This document shows positions 6,584 through 13,121 of a stretch of DNA of 13,121 nt, one piece after another. This stretch comes from Alphaproteobacteria bacterium (GTDB lineage Bacteria > Pseudomonadota > Alphaproteobacteria > GCA-2731375): NCBI GenBank assembly GCA_028281075.1, contig JANQKO010000256.1, positions 1 to 13,121 on the forward strand, given 5' to 3'. The number at the start of each line of letters is the position of its first letter. Within the stretch, counting starts at the first letter, position 1. The notes under the pieces are model-generated. The model had not been told where the DNA came from, did no database searches, and worked only from the letters and a program-made list of their open reading frames with translations. A program made the translations under genes and the position numbers.

Positions 6584-7804
6584 ATGTCATTCCTCGCGAA
6601 CGGTTCGGAACTGGCCAGGAAGGGCGCCTTCTTCTCGCGCGCGCCCATGCTGACGTTCGACCGGACCGGCACCCTGATCGACGTCAACGCGGCATGCCGC
6701 GAGCTGATGGGCAAGGACATCGCCGGCTGCCGCGGCTACGGCCCCGACGTCTTGATGGACCGGCTGCGCCCGCGCCTGGACGGCAGCCTGTTCGACGGCG
6801 CCACGTCGCGGCTGCACCGCCGGCGACCCGCCGCCAACGGCATTCTTCGCACCGACGAGCTGTCGCCGTCCGTGTCGGCCTGCCGCTACCGCTCCCGGCG
6901 CTTCGGCGACGTGGCCATGCGCGCCGTCGAGCTGAGCTGCGTCGAAACCGAGACCGGCCGGCACAGCGGATCGGTCCTGAACCTTTTCATCGACGAGATC
7001 GCGGACGGGCCGGGCTACGAAGCGGCGCTGCTGAAACGCTGGCGGCACGAGATGATGTGGGACGTCTATGCAGCGAGCTACGACCAGATCCTGCCGCAAC
7101 TGCCGTTCTATGCCGAAGTGGTCGAACGCCATTATCGACGGATGGCGGACGCGGGCATCGCGAAGATCCTCGATGTCGGCGCGGGCACGGGCAATGTCGC
7201 CGTGCGCCTGCTGTCCGACGGCAAGGACGTCACCGTGGTCGACAACAGCCGGTCCATGCTGGAAAAGTTCCATGCCAAGATCGACGGCCTGCCGGTCAGC
7301 AAGCTGGCGGTCATCGAAGACACCGCCGAGCAGTTGCCACATATCGCCGATGGCAGCTTCGACGGCGTCACCGTCCTGCTGGCGTTCTTCGACATGGACG
7401 ATCCGTATCTGGCGCTAAACGAAGCGGTCCGCGTATTGAAGCCCGGCGGCACGCTGATCGCCACCGATCCGAAGCAGCAATTCGATGTCGACGAGCTGAT
7501 GCGGGCGGCCGAGCAGGCGCTGCGCGACAAAGGACTGCTGGCGCAACGCGGCGAGGCCTGGCGGCGGATTCAGTCCGTCGCGCCGATCGTGGACCAGGTC
7601 ATCCAGGATCACCACCACGAGAACGGCCGGTCCGAACACCGCGCGGACTGGAGCGCCGAGACGCTTCTGGCGCGGCTCGCCGAGCTGGGTTTCTCGGACC
7701 TGAGCTTCACCGATTCCCATCTCGGCAACTGCGCGACGATCGCCGGAATCAAGCCCGGCCAGACCGCGGTTCCCGTTCCGCCCGCCGGCACGACCGGACG
7801 CTAA
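6584..7804 (+). CDS. PAS-like domain fused to class I SAM-dependent methyltransferase
   Basis: A 406-residue protein. Residues about 20-70 have the opening of a PAS domain: PMLTFDRTGTLIDVNAACRE at 21-40, with the D-x-x-G-x-x-x-x-V-N pattern and a following MGKDIAG; the middle region to about 137 ends in a strand-like SVLNLFIDE (130-138), compatible with the rest of a PAS fold. From about 155 comes a class I methyltransferase: YAASYDQILP (162-171), motif I ILDVGAGTGN (195-204), VTVVDNS with acidic D220, FDGVTVLLAFFDMDD (259-273) and VLKPGGTLIATDP (284-296). A ligand- or redox-sensing domain may gate methylation of an unknown small molecule. It probably forms an operon with the EgtD-like gene 52 bases upstream. 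The ATG at 6584 is chosen because it just precedes the domain; no clear ribosome site supports it. A PAS cofactor cannot be predicted. Confidence 0.8.
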   Translation: MSFLANGSELARKGAFFSRAPMLTFDRTGTLIDVNAACRELMGKDIAGCRGYGPDVLMDRLRPRLDGSLFDGATSRLHRRRPAANGILRTDELSPSVSACRYRSRRFGDVAMRAVELSCVETETGRHSGSVLNLFIDEIADGPGYEAALLKRWRHEMMWDVYAASYDQILPQLPFYAEVVERHYRRMADAGIAKILDVGAGTGNVAVRLLSDGKDVTVVDNSRSMLEKFHAKIDGLPVSKLAVIEDTAEQLPHIADGSFDGVTVLLAFFDMDDPYLALNEAVRVLKPGGTLIATDPKQQFDVDELMRAAEQALRDKGLLAQRGEAWRRIQSVAPIVDQVIQDHHHENGRSEHRADWSAETLLARLAELGFSDLSFTDSHLGNCATIAGIKPGQTAVPVPPAGTTGR

Positions 7805-7939
7805 ACCGGCCAAATACTACTTAAAGGAGAACACAATCTTCCATTCTCGGCATGGCGCCGGGATGGAAATGGCTGTTGATCGGGTTTGACAGGCCCCGCC
7901 GGTGCAAGCAATACTGGATTAGCGGGAGGTATGAACATC
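7805..7939 (+). promoter_or_regulatory. Promoter region of the ABC importer operon
   Basis: A perfect TTGACA (7886-7891) is followed after 18 bases by AATACT (7910-7915), a plausible sigma-70 promoter. GGGAGG (7924-7929) is the ribosome site and sits ten bases before ATG 7940. A second strong ribosome-site sequence, AAAGGAG (7823-7829), has no ATG, GTG or TTG at proper spacing. No terminator for the upstream methyltransferase gene is visible here. Confidence 0.5.
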
Positions 7940-9496
7940 ATGACATCGACTATCAAGGGACACCATGCGTCATTCATGGTGAAGGCCACGCTTGCGGTTT
8001 TCGCCACCGTTACGGCCGTGCTGACGGCCATGCCCGTCAGTTTCGCCGCCAACGATGTGCTGCGGGTGCGCATCGGCTCGGACGTGGGCGTGCTCGATCC
8101 GGCGCGGATCTTCGGCATCGAGAACCAGACCGTAGCCGGGCATATCTATAACGGCCTGGTCAAATACGACCAGGCGACCAACAAGATCATGCCGGACCTG
8201 GCGCGCGAATGGACCGTCTCGCCGGACGGCACCGAATACACCTTCAAGCTGCGTGACGGCGTCACCTGGCACAAGGGCCATGGCGAGCTGACCGCCGACG
8301 ACGTCAAGTTCTCGCTGGAGCGCGTGCTCGACCCGGAGACCAAGAGCCGCTACGCCGGCCAGCTCGCCGGCGTCACGGCGGTCGAGGCCGTCGACAAGCT
8401 GACCGTCAAGGTGAAGCTCGACAAGCCGAACGCCGGCCTGTTGAACAAGCTGACCGCCTTCAACCAGGGCTGGATCGTCTCGCGCAAGGCGGTCACCGAG
8501 ATCGGCGACAAGAACTACCAGATGCAGCCGATCGGCACCGGTCCGTTCATGTTCGAGAAATGGACGCCCGGCAACCAGGTCACCGTCACCGCCAATCCGG
8601 ACTATTTCGAGGGCGCGCCGAAGATCGCCGGCGTCGCCTTCAAGCTGATCAAGGACGAGACGGCCGCCGCGATCGCGCTGGAGAACGGCGAGATCGACAT
8701 CTTCTTCGCCCTGCAGCAGCCGGTGATCATCGACCGTCTGAAAAACGCCAAGGGCGTCACCGTGCAGGACCGGCCGGCCAACCACACCATCAACCTGGTC
8801 CTGAACACCAGCAAGAAGCCGCTGGACAACGTCAAGGTGCGCCAGGCGATCGCCTACGGCGTCAACCGCGAAGGCCTGATCAAGGGCTACTTCAAGGGCA
8901 CCAAGGCGATGGGCCACAGCGTGCTGACCTCGTCGTTCCCGGAATACACCGAGGATCTGCCGCAATATCCCCATGATCCGGAAAAAGCGAAGGCGCTGCT
9001 GGCGGAATCGGGCGTCGGCGCGTTCGAGCTGGAACTGGTCAGCGTCGGGCTCAGCCCCTACGACCAGCTGATCATTCCGGTGGCGAACGACCTGAACAAG
9101 ATCGGCATCGACACCAAGATCACGATCCTGGAGCGTGGCGCCTATCTGCAGGCGCGCACCAAGGGCGACGTCATGACCGTGATCACCGGCGTGGTCGGCC
9201 CGCCCGATCCGGATTCGCCGCTGGTCACGCTCTACGCCACCAAGTCGTTCCCGCCCGGCCTGAACACCGCGCGCTACGACAAGGCGGACGAGCTGCTGGC
9301 CCGGGCCGCCGGCGAGCTGGACCCCGCCAAGCGCACCGGCATCTACCGGCAGCTCCTGAAGCAGACCATGACGGACGTGCCGGTGCTGCCGCTCTACGCC
9401 GACCGGCTGTTCATCGCCCATTCCGACGCGGTAAGCGGCTTCGTGCAGAACTCGCTGTTCACGATGCAGTCGTATTCGGTGTCGCTGAACCGCTAG
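7940..9496 (+). CDS. ABC importer solute-binding protein, family 5 (DppA/OppA type)
   Basis: A 518-residue exported protein that would capture the importer's substrate in the periplasm. An N-terminal signal peptide is clear: basic residues to K15, a hydrophobic core AVFATVTAVLTAMPV (19-33), and a likely cut near SFA-A (34-37). No lipobox cysteine is present. The mature part follows the family 5 pattern: VLDPARIFG, then MPDLAREWTVSPDGTEYTF, KLRDGVTWHKG and LTADDVKFSLERVLDP. Length and spacing match peptide-binding members. GGGAGG ten bases upstream favours ATG 7940; ATG 7931 is too close to that site, and ATG 7976 would still leave a full signal peptide. It is the first gene of a five-gene importer cluster. 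Family 5 also includes nickel, glutathione, opine and sugar binders, so peptide is only the most common option. Confidence 0.95.
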   Translation: MTSTIKGHHASFMVKATLAVFATVTAVLTAMPVSFAANDVLRVRIGSDVGVLDPARIFGIENQTVAGHIYNGLVKYDQATNKIMPDLAREWTVSPDGTEYTFKLRDGVTWHKGHGELTADDVKFSLERVLDPETKSRYAGQLAGVTAVEAVDKLTVKVKLDKPNAGLLNKLTAFNQGWIVSRKAVTEIGDKNYQMQPIGTGPFMFEKWTPGNQVTVTANPDYFEGAPKIAGVAFKLIKDETAAAIALENGEIDIFFALQQPVIIDRLKNAKGVTVQDRPANHTINLVLNTSKKPLDNVKVRQAIAYGVNREGLIKGYFKGTKAMGHSVLTSSFPEYTEDLPQYPHDPEKAKALLAESGVGAFELELVSVGLSPYDQLIIPVANDLNKIGIDTKITILERGAYLQARTKGDVMTVITGVVGPPDPDSPLVTLYATKSFPPGLNTARYDKADELLARAAGELDPAKRTGIYRQLLKQTMTDVPVLPLYADRLFIAHSDAVSGFVQNSLFTMQSYSVSLNR

Positions 9497-9524
9497 CCGG
9501 CGCGCGGGAGCGGTCGGAGCCGCC

Positions 9525-10466
9525 GTGGTCAAATACCTGGCGCAACGCCTGTTGCTGATGGGCATCACGGTCACCGGCATGGTGACCGTGGTGTTCTTTC
9601 TGCTGCGTCTGATCCCGGGCGATCCGGCGGAGTACATGCTGGGTGACTACGCGACCGAGGAGAGCCTGGCCGCGCTCCGGGCCGAGCTCGGCCTCGACCT
9701 GCCGATCCATGAGCAGTATGTCCGCTTCATGGGCCGGGCGTTCAGCGGCGATCTCGGCACCTCGGTCGTCACCGGCCAGCCGGCGCTGGCCGAGGTGCTG
9801 GCCAGCCTGCCCTGGTCGGCGGCGCTGGCGCTCGCCGGCATCGTCATCGCCATCGTCATCGGCGTGCCGCTGGGCGTGATCTCGGCGGTGCGGCAGGGAA
9901 GCTGGACCGACCTCGGCGTCATGCTGGTGGCGCTGGCCGGGATCTCGTTCCCGGTGTTCTGGGTCGGGCTGGTGGCGATCCTGGTGTTCGCGCACGAGCT
10001 GCCGCTGTTCCCCGCGCTGGGCGCGACCTCGTCGGAGAACCCGCTGACGCGGCTGCACCACCTGGCGCTGCCGGCGCTGGTGCTGGGCATCTCGGTCGCG
10101 GCCTATATCGCGCGGCTGACCCGCTCGGCCATGCTGGAGGTGCTGGGCCAGGACTATGTCCGCGTCGCCCGCGCCATGGGCGTGCGGGAGAACCGCGTGG
10201 TCTATCGCCTGGCGCTGCGCAACGCGCTGATCCCCGTGCTGTCGGTGATCGGCGTGACCTTCGCCTGGTCGCTCGGCAGCGCCATCCTGGTCGAGGCCGT
10301 GTTCAGCCGGCCGGGGCTGGGCTCGATGATCCTGAAGGCGATCTTCGCGCGCGACTATCAGCTCGTGCAGGCCGGCGTCATGGTGCTGTCGCTGGCGGTG
10401 GTGCTGATCAACACCAGCCTGGACATCGTCTACGGCATCGTCGATCCGCGGGTGCGCACGGCATGA
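9525..10466 (+). CDS. ABC importer permease, DppB/OppB type
   Basis: A 313-residue inner-membrane permease, first of the two transmembrane subunits. A hydrophobic helix (about 10-30) is followed by the family's RLIPGDPAEYMLG (28-40) and the LRAELGLDLPIHEQYVRF region (51-68). Further membrane segments lie at about 98-120, 130-156, 182-198, 236-258 and 280-304. The motif ELPLFPALG (158-166) is typical of the B-type subunit. The ATPase-contacting EAA-type loop is YVRVARAMGVRENRVVYRLA (211-230). It ends in the usual DPR-x-R tail. The GTG start at 9525 is supported by GGAG (9516-9519) five bases upstream. The gene lies 28 bases after the binding-protein gene, and its stop overlaps the next start by four bases (ATGA), implying translational coupling. 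Confidence 0.96.
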   Translation: MVKYLAQRLLLMGITVTGMVTVVFFLLRLIPGDPAEYMLGDYATEESLAALRAELGLDLPIHEQYVRFMGRAFSGDLGTSVVTGQPALAEVLASLPWSAALALAGIVIAIVIGVPLGVISAVRQGSWTDLGVMLVALAGISFPVFWVGLVAILVFAHELPLFPALGATSSENPLTRLHHLALPALVLGISVAAYIARLTRSAMLEVLGQDYVRVARAMGVRENRVVYRLALRNALIPVLSVIGVTFAWSLGSAILVEAVFSRPGLGSMILKAIFARDYQLVQAGVMVLSLAVVLINTSLDIVYGIVDPRVRTA

Positions 10467-11365
10467 CCGACGTTTCGACGACGGCGGACACGGCGGCGCC
10501 GACGCGCAGGGCCTTCGGCGGCATCCGGTCCCGCTATCTGCGCCATCCGGGCTTCATGACCGGCCTGATCGTTCTGGTGCTGATTTCCATCGTCGCCGTC
10601 GGCGCGCCCGTCTTCGCGCCCTATTCGCCGCTGGAAACCGACATGCTGAAGACGCTGGCGCCGCCGTCGGCGGACCACCTGCTGGGCACCGACCAGTTCG
10701 GCCGGGACGTGCTGTCGCGGCTGATCTGGGGCGCGCGGATCTCGCTGCAGGTGGCGGCCATGGTGGTGCTGATCTCGCTGACCTTCGGCACGCTGATCGG
10801 CGCCGTGGCCGGCTATGCCGGCGGCTGGGTCGAGCGCGTCATCATGGTCGGCAACGACATCCTGCTGGCCTTCCCGGGCTTCCTGCTGGCGCTGGCGCTG
10901 GTGGCGGTGCGGGGATCGTCGCTGGATTCGGTAATCCTGGCGGTCTCGATCGCCTATACGCCGCGCGTCGCCGCGGTCATGCGCTCGGTGGTGCTGACGA
11001 TCAAACCGCGCCCCTATATCGAGGCCAGCCAGGCCATCGGCATGACGGCGAGCCGGGTGCTGTTCGTGCACGTGATCCCGAACGCCCTGCCGCCGGTGAT
11101 CGTCGTCGCGACGGTCAGCGCGGCGACGGCGATCCTGGCGGAAGCCGGCCTCAGCTATCTCGGCCTCGGCGTGCAGCCGCCGGCCGCGACCTGGGGCAAC
11201 GTGATCTCGGACGGCCAGAGCTACATTATCTCCAATCCCTGGATCTCGATCTCGGCCGGCGGCTGCATCGCCATCGTCGTGATCGCGCTCAACCTGCTGG
11301 GCGACGGCCTGCGCGACACGCTCGATCCGCAGATGCGCCGCTACGCCGGCTCGCGGATGCTGTAG
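10463..11365 (+). CDS. ABC importer permease, DppC/OppC type
   Basis: A 300-residue second permease subunit. A polar N-terminal tail (1-30) leads into a helix (about 31-52), then the C-type signature HLLGTDQFGRDVLSR (72-86). Other membrane segments lie at about 95-118, 130-150, 155-178, 208-228 and 262-282. The EAA-type coupling loop is YIEASQAIGMTASRVLFVHV (185-204) continuing IPNALPP. The C-terminal ATWGNVISDG (242-251) and NLLGDGLRDTLDP (277-289) are diagnostic of this subfamily. It would pair with the preceding B-type subunit to form the translocation channel in the inner membrane. The ATGA overlap with the upstream gene fixes the start, and only four bases separate its stop from the next ATG. 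Confidence 0.96.
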   Translation: MTDVSTTADTAAPTRRAFGGIRSRYLRHPGFMTGLIVLVLISIVAVGAPVFAPYSPLETDMLKTLAPPSADHLLGTDQFGRDVLSRLIWGARISLQVAAMVVLISLTFGTLIGAVAGYAGGWVERVIMVGNDILLAFPGFLLALALVAVRGSSLDSVILAVSIAYTPRVAAVMRSVVLTIKPRPYIEASQAIGMTASRVLFVHVIPNALPPVIVVATVSAATAILAEAGLSYLGLGVQPPAATWGNVISDGQSYIISNPWISISAGGCIAIVVIALNLLGDGLRDTLDPQMRRYAGSRML

Positions 11366-11369
11366 CGCC

Positions 11370-12389
11370 ATGCCCGACGGACACAAACCCGCCGACTACG
11401 CGCTCGATGTGCGCAACCTGCGCACGGCCTTCCCGACCGATGCCGGCACCATCGCCGTGGTCGACGACGTGTCGCTGGCGATCCGGCCGCGCGAGACGCT
11501 GGCCGTGGTCGGCGAATCCGGCTCTGGCAAGACCATGACCTTCCTGTCGGTGCTGGGCCTGACGCCGCCGCCGGGCAAGATCGTCGGCGGCGAGGTGCTG
11601 TTCGGCGGCCGGGACCTGACCAAGCTGTCGGCCGAGGAACTGCGCGACATTCGCGGCCCCGGCATCGCCATGGTGTTCCAGGACCCGCTGACGGCGCTGA
11701 ACCCGGTCTTCACCATCGGCGCGCAGATCGTCGAGGTGATCCGGGCGCACCGGCCGGTCGGCGTCGGGGAAGCGCGGGCGCAGGCCATCGAGCTGCTGGA
11801 GCGCGTGCACATCCCCGACCCCGCGCGCCTGATCGACAACTATCCGCACCAGCTTTCGGGCGGCATGCGGCAGCGCACGCTGATCGCCATGGCGATCGCG
11901 CTGCGGCCGAAACTGCTGATCGCCGACGAGCCGACGACGGCGCTGGACGTGACCGTGCAGGCGCAGATCCTGGAGCTGCTGGCCGAGCTGCGGGCCGAGG
12001 ACGACATGGGCATGGTACTGATCACGCACGACCTGGGCCTGGTGGCGAAATACGCCGACCGCATGGCCGTGATGTATGCCGGCCGCGTGGTCGAGTATTG
12101 CGAGATCCACGAGGGCTTCGCGGCGGCGCGGCACCCCTATACGCATTCCCTGCTGCGCAGCATTCCCCGGCTCGACGGCCCGGCGGGTGAGGACCTGGCC
12201 GCGATCGAGGGCCAGCCGCCGAACCTGGAGGCGCTGCCACCGGGCTGCGCCTTCCGGCCGCGCTGCTTCCTGGGATCGGACCGCGCGGATTGCGCGGCCG
12301 AGCGGCCGGCCCTGCTGCCGACCGGCAGCGACGCGCACCTCAGCGCCTGCCTGCATTGGGGCGAGCTCGCCGCCGGCGGGGGGCGTTGA
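11370..12389 (+). CDS. ABC importer ATPase, DppD/OppD type
   Basis: A 339-residue ATPase that powers import at the cytoplasmic face. Walker A is GESGSGKT (48-55), the Q-loop MVFQDPLTALNP (101-112), the ABC signature LSGGMRQR (162-169), Walker B LLIADEP (182-188) with E187 as catalytic base, and the switch histidine H220 in LITHDLGLVA. The C-terminal oligopeptide-transporter extension starts near 245 (HPYTHSLL at 255-262) and contains C292, C299, C308 and C327, the four-cysteine pattern that binds an iron-sulfur cluster in characterised DppD-type subunits. It begins four bases after the permease gene and ends six bases before the next ATPase gene. All motifs are intact, so it should work as one half of a heterodimer. 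Confidence 0.96.
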   Translation: MPDGHKPADYALDVRNLRTAFPTDAGTIAVVDDVSLAIRPRETLAVVGESGSGKTMTFLSVLGLTPPPGKIVGGEVLFGGRDLTKLSAEELRDIRGPGIAMVFQDPLTALNPVFTIGAQIVEVIRAHRPVGVGEARAQAIELLERVHIPDPARLIDNYPHQLSGGMRQRTLIAMAIALRPKLLIADEPTTALDVTVQAQILELLAELRAEDDMGMVLITHDLGLVAKYADRMAVMYAGRVVEYCEIHEGFAAARHPYTHSLLRSIPRLDGPAGEDLAAIEGQPPNLEALPPGCAFRPRCFLGSDRADCAAERPALLPTGSDAHLSACLHWGELAAGGGR

Positions 12390-12395
12390 GCACGG

Positions 12396-13121
12396 ATGGC
12401 CGAACCGATGACGCGTGATCCGGACGTCCTGCTGCGCATGGAGAATGTCAGCAAGACCTTCGCCAAGTCGGCCGGCATGTTCAGCCGCCGGACGCACACC
12501 GTGAAGGCCGTCGACGACGTCACCTTCACGCTCTATCGCGGCGAGACCCTGGGCCTCGTTGGCGAGACCGGCAGCGGCAAGAGCACGCTCGGGCGCCTGG
12601 CGCTGCGCCTGCTGGCGCCCGACGACGGCCGCATCGAGCTTGACGGCACCGACACCACGACGCTGTCGCCGCGCCGGGTCCGGCCGCTTCGGCGCCGGGC
12701 GCAGATGGTGTTCCAGGACCCCTACGGCTCGCTCGACCCGCGCAAGAAGGTGGCCTCGATCCTGGCCGAGCCGCTGGTCGTGCACGGCCTCTGGAACGAG
12801 GACGGCAAGCAGCGGCTGCTGGAGATCCTGGCCAAGGTCGGGCTGCAGCCGGCGCATCTCGACCGCTACCCGCACGAATTCTCCGGCGGCCAGCGCCAGC
12901 GCATCGGCATCGCCCGGGCCATGGTGCTGAACCCCGACCTGCTGGTGCTGGACGAGCCGGTCTCGGCCCTCGACGTCTCGATCCAGGCGCAGATCATCAA
13001 CCTGCTGCGGGCGCTGCAGCGGCAGGCGGGACTGACCTTCCTGTTCATCGCCCACGACCTGGCGGTCGTGCGGCACGTCAGCGACCGGGTCGCGGTGATG
13101 TATCTCGGCCGGATCGTCGAG
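12396..13121 (+). CDS. ABC importer ATPase, DppF/OppF type (3' end cut by window)
   Basis: The first 242 residues of the second ATPase subunit; the C-terminal extension lies beyond the window. Walker A is GETGSGKST (56-64), the Q-loop MVFQDPYGSLDPRKKV (104-119) has the SLDPR wording typical of the F-type subunit, the ABC signature is FSGGQRQRIGIARA (162-175), Walker B LLVLDEP (182-188) followed by VSALDVSIQAQI, and the switch histidine is H220 in FIAHDLAVVRHVSD. The start ATG at 12396 comes six bases after the previous stop; ATG 12408 is an alternative, and neither has a strong ribosome site, consistent with translation coupled to the upstream ATPase. The visible part shows no frameshift or lost catalytic residue. 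Confidence 0.95.
   Translation, partial: MAEPMTRDPDVLLRMENVSKTFAKSAGMFSRRTHTVKAVDDVTFTLYRGETLGLVGETGSGKSTLGRLALRLLAPDDGRIELDGTDTTTLSPRRVRPLRRRAQMVFQDPYGSLDPRKKVASILAEPLVVHGLWNEDGKQRLLEILAKVGLQPAHLDRYPHEFSGGQRQRIGIARAMVLNPDLLVLDEPVSALDVSIQAQIINLLRALQRQAGLTFLFIAHDLAVVRHVSDRVAVMYLGRIVE

Noticed and set aside
7852..8151. Forward open frame of 99 codons after the AAAGGAG site
   Set aside because: The ATG is 22 bases from the ribosome site and most of the frame overlaps the binding-protein gene out of phase; no recognisable motif.
7970..9637. Reverse-strand open frame of 555 codons opposite the solute-binding protein
   Set aside because: Antisense shadow of a well-supported family 5 binding protein.
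11289..13076. Reverse-strand open frame of 595 codons opposite the two ATPase genes
   Set aside because: Both ATPases on the other strand have every catalytic motif; the reverse translation is rich in Arg, Gln and His and matches no family.
1..13121. CRISPR array, tRNA, rRNA, insertion sequence or phage integrase
   Set aside because: No regularly spaced repeats, cloverleaf sequence, transposase or integrase motif was seen on either strand.

Overview
The window looks like the chromosome of a GC-rich proteobacterium, most likely an alphaproteobacterium. This rests on the dense GC-rich coding, the mix of beta-oxidation-type genes with a peptide-type ABC importer, and the codon choice; no rRNA or other phylogenetic marker is present, so the assignment is an inference. 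I found no tRNA, rRNA, CRISPR array, transposase, integrase or convincing rho-independent terminator.

Layout. (1) Bases 1-3437 hold a lipid or acyl-CoA catabolism cluster. A short-chain dehydrogenase of the peroxisomal multifunctional-enzyme (HSD17B4) type runs leftward off the edge. Divergent from it are an acyl-CoA dehydrogenase of the long-chain (LCAD) type and an AMP-forming acyl-CoA synthetase. Together they could activate an acid to its CoA thioester, make the 2-enoyl-CoA and oxidise a 3-hydroxyacyl-CoA; a hydratase and thiolase would have to be elsewhere. (2) Bases 3438-5530 differ in base composition. An AT-rich leader precedes a four-helix membrane protein with a C-terminal IPT/TIG-like domain, followed 89 bases later by a soluble protein whose N-terminal domain resembles nucleoside 2-deoxyribosyltransferases and whose C-terminal domain I do not recognise. 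This pair looks acquired and is the best candidate for an undescribed system. (3) Bases 5527-7804 return to high GC and carry two SAM-dependent methyltransferases: one of the EgtD (histidine N-alpha-methyltransferase) superfamily, whose apparent TTG start overlaps the stop of the previous gene, and one with an N-terminal PAS-like region. (4) Bases 7805-13121 carry a peptide/nickel-type (Dpp/Opp) ABC importer in canonical order: family 5 solute-binding protein, two permeases and two ATPases, the last cut by the window end. It has its own promoter-like sequence (TTGACA at 7886) and tight gene spacing.

How they work together. The importer genes form one functional unit and the three acyl-CoA enzymes another. 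The membrane/deoxyribosyltransferase-like pair may be a membrane-anchored nucleotide- or NAD-processing module, possibly for defence, but this is inferred only from fold resemblance, composition and gene adjacency. Whether the two methyltransferases belong to that module, make a small methylated metabolite, or are unrelated cannot be decided from the sequence.
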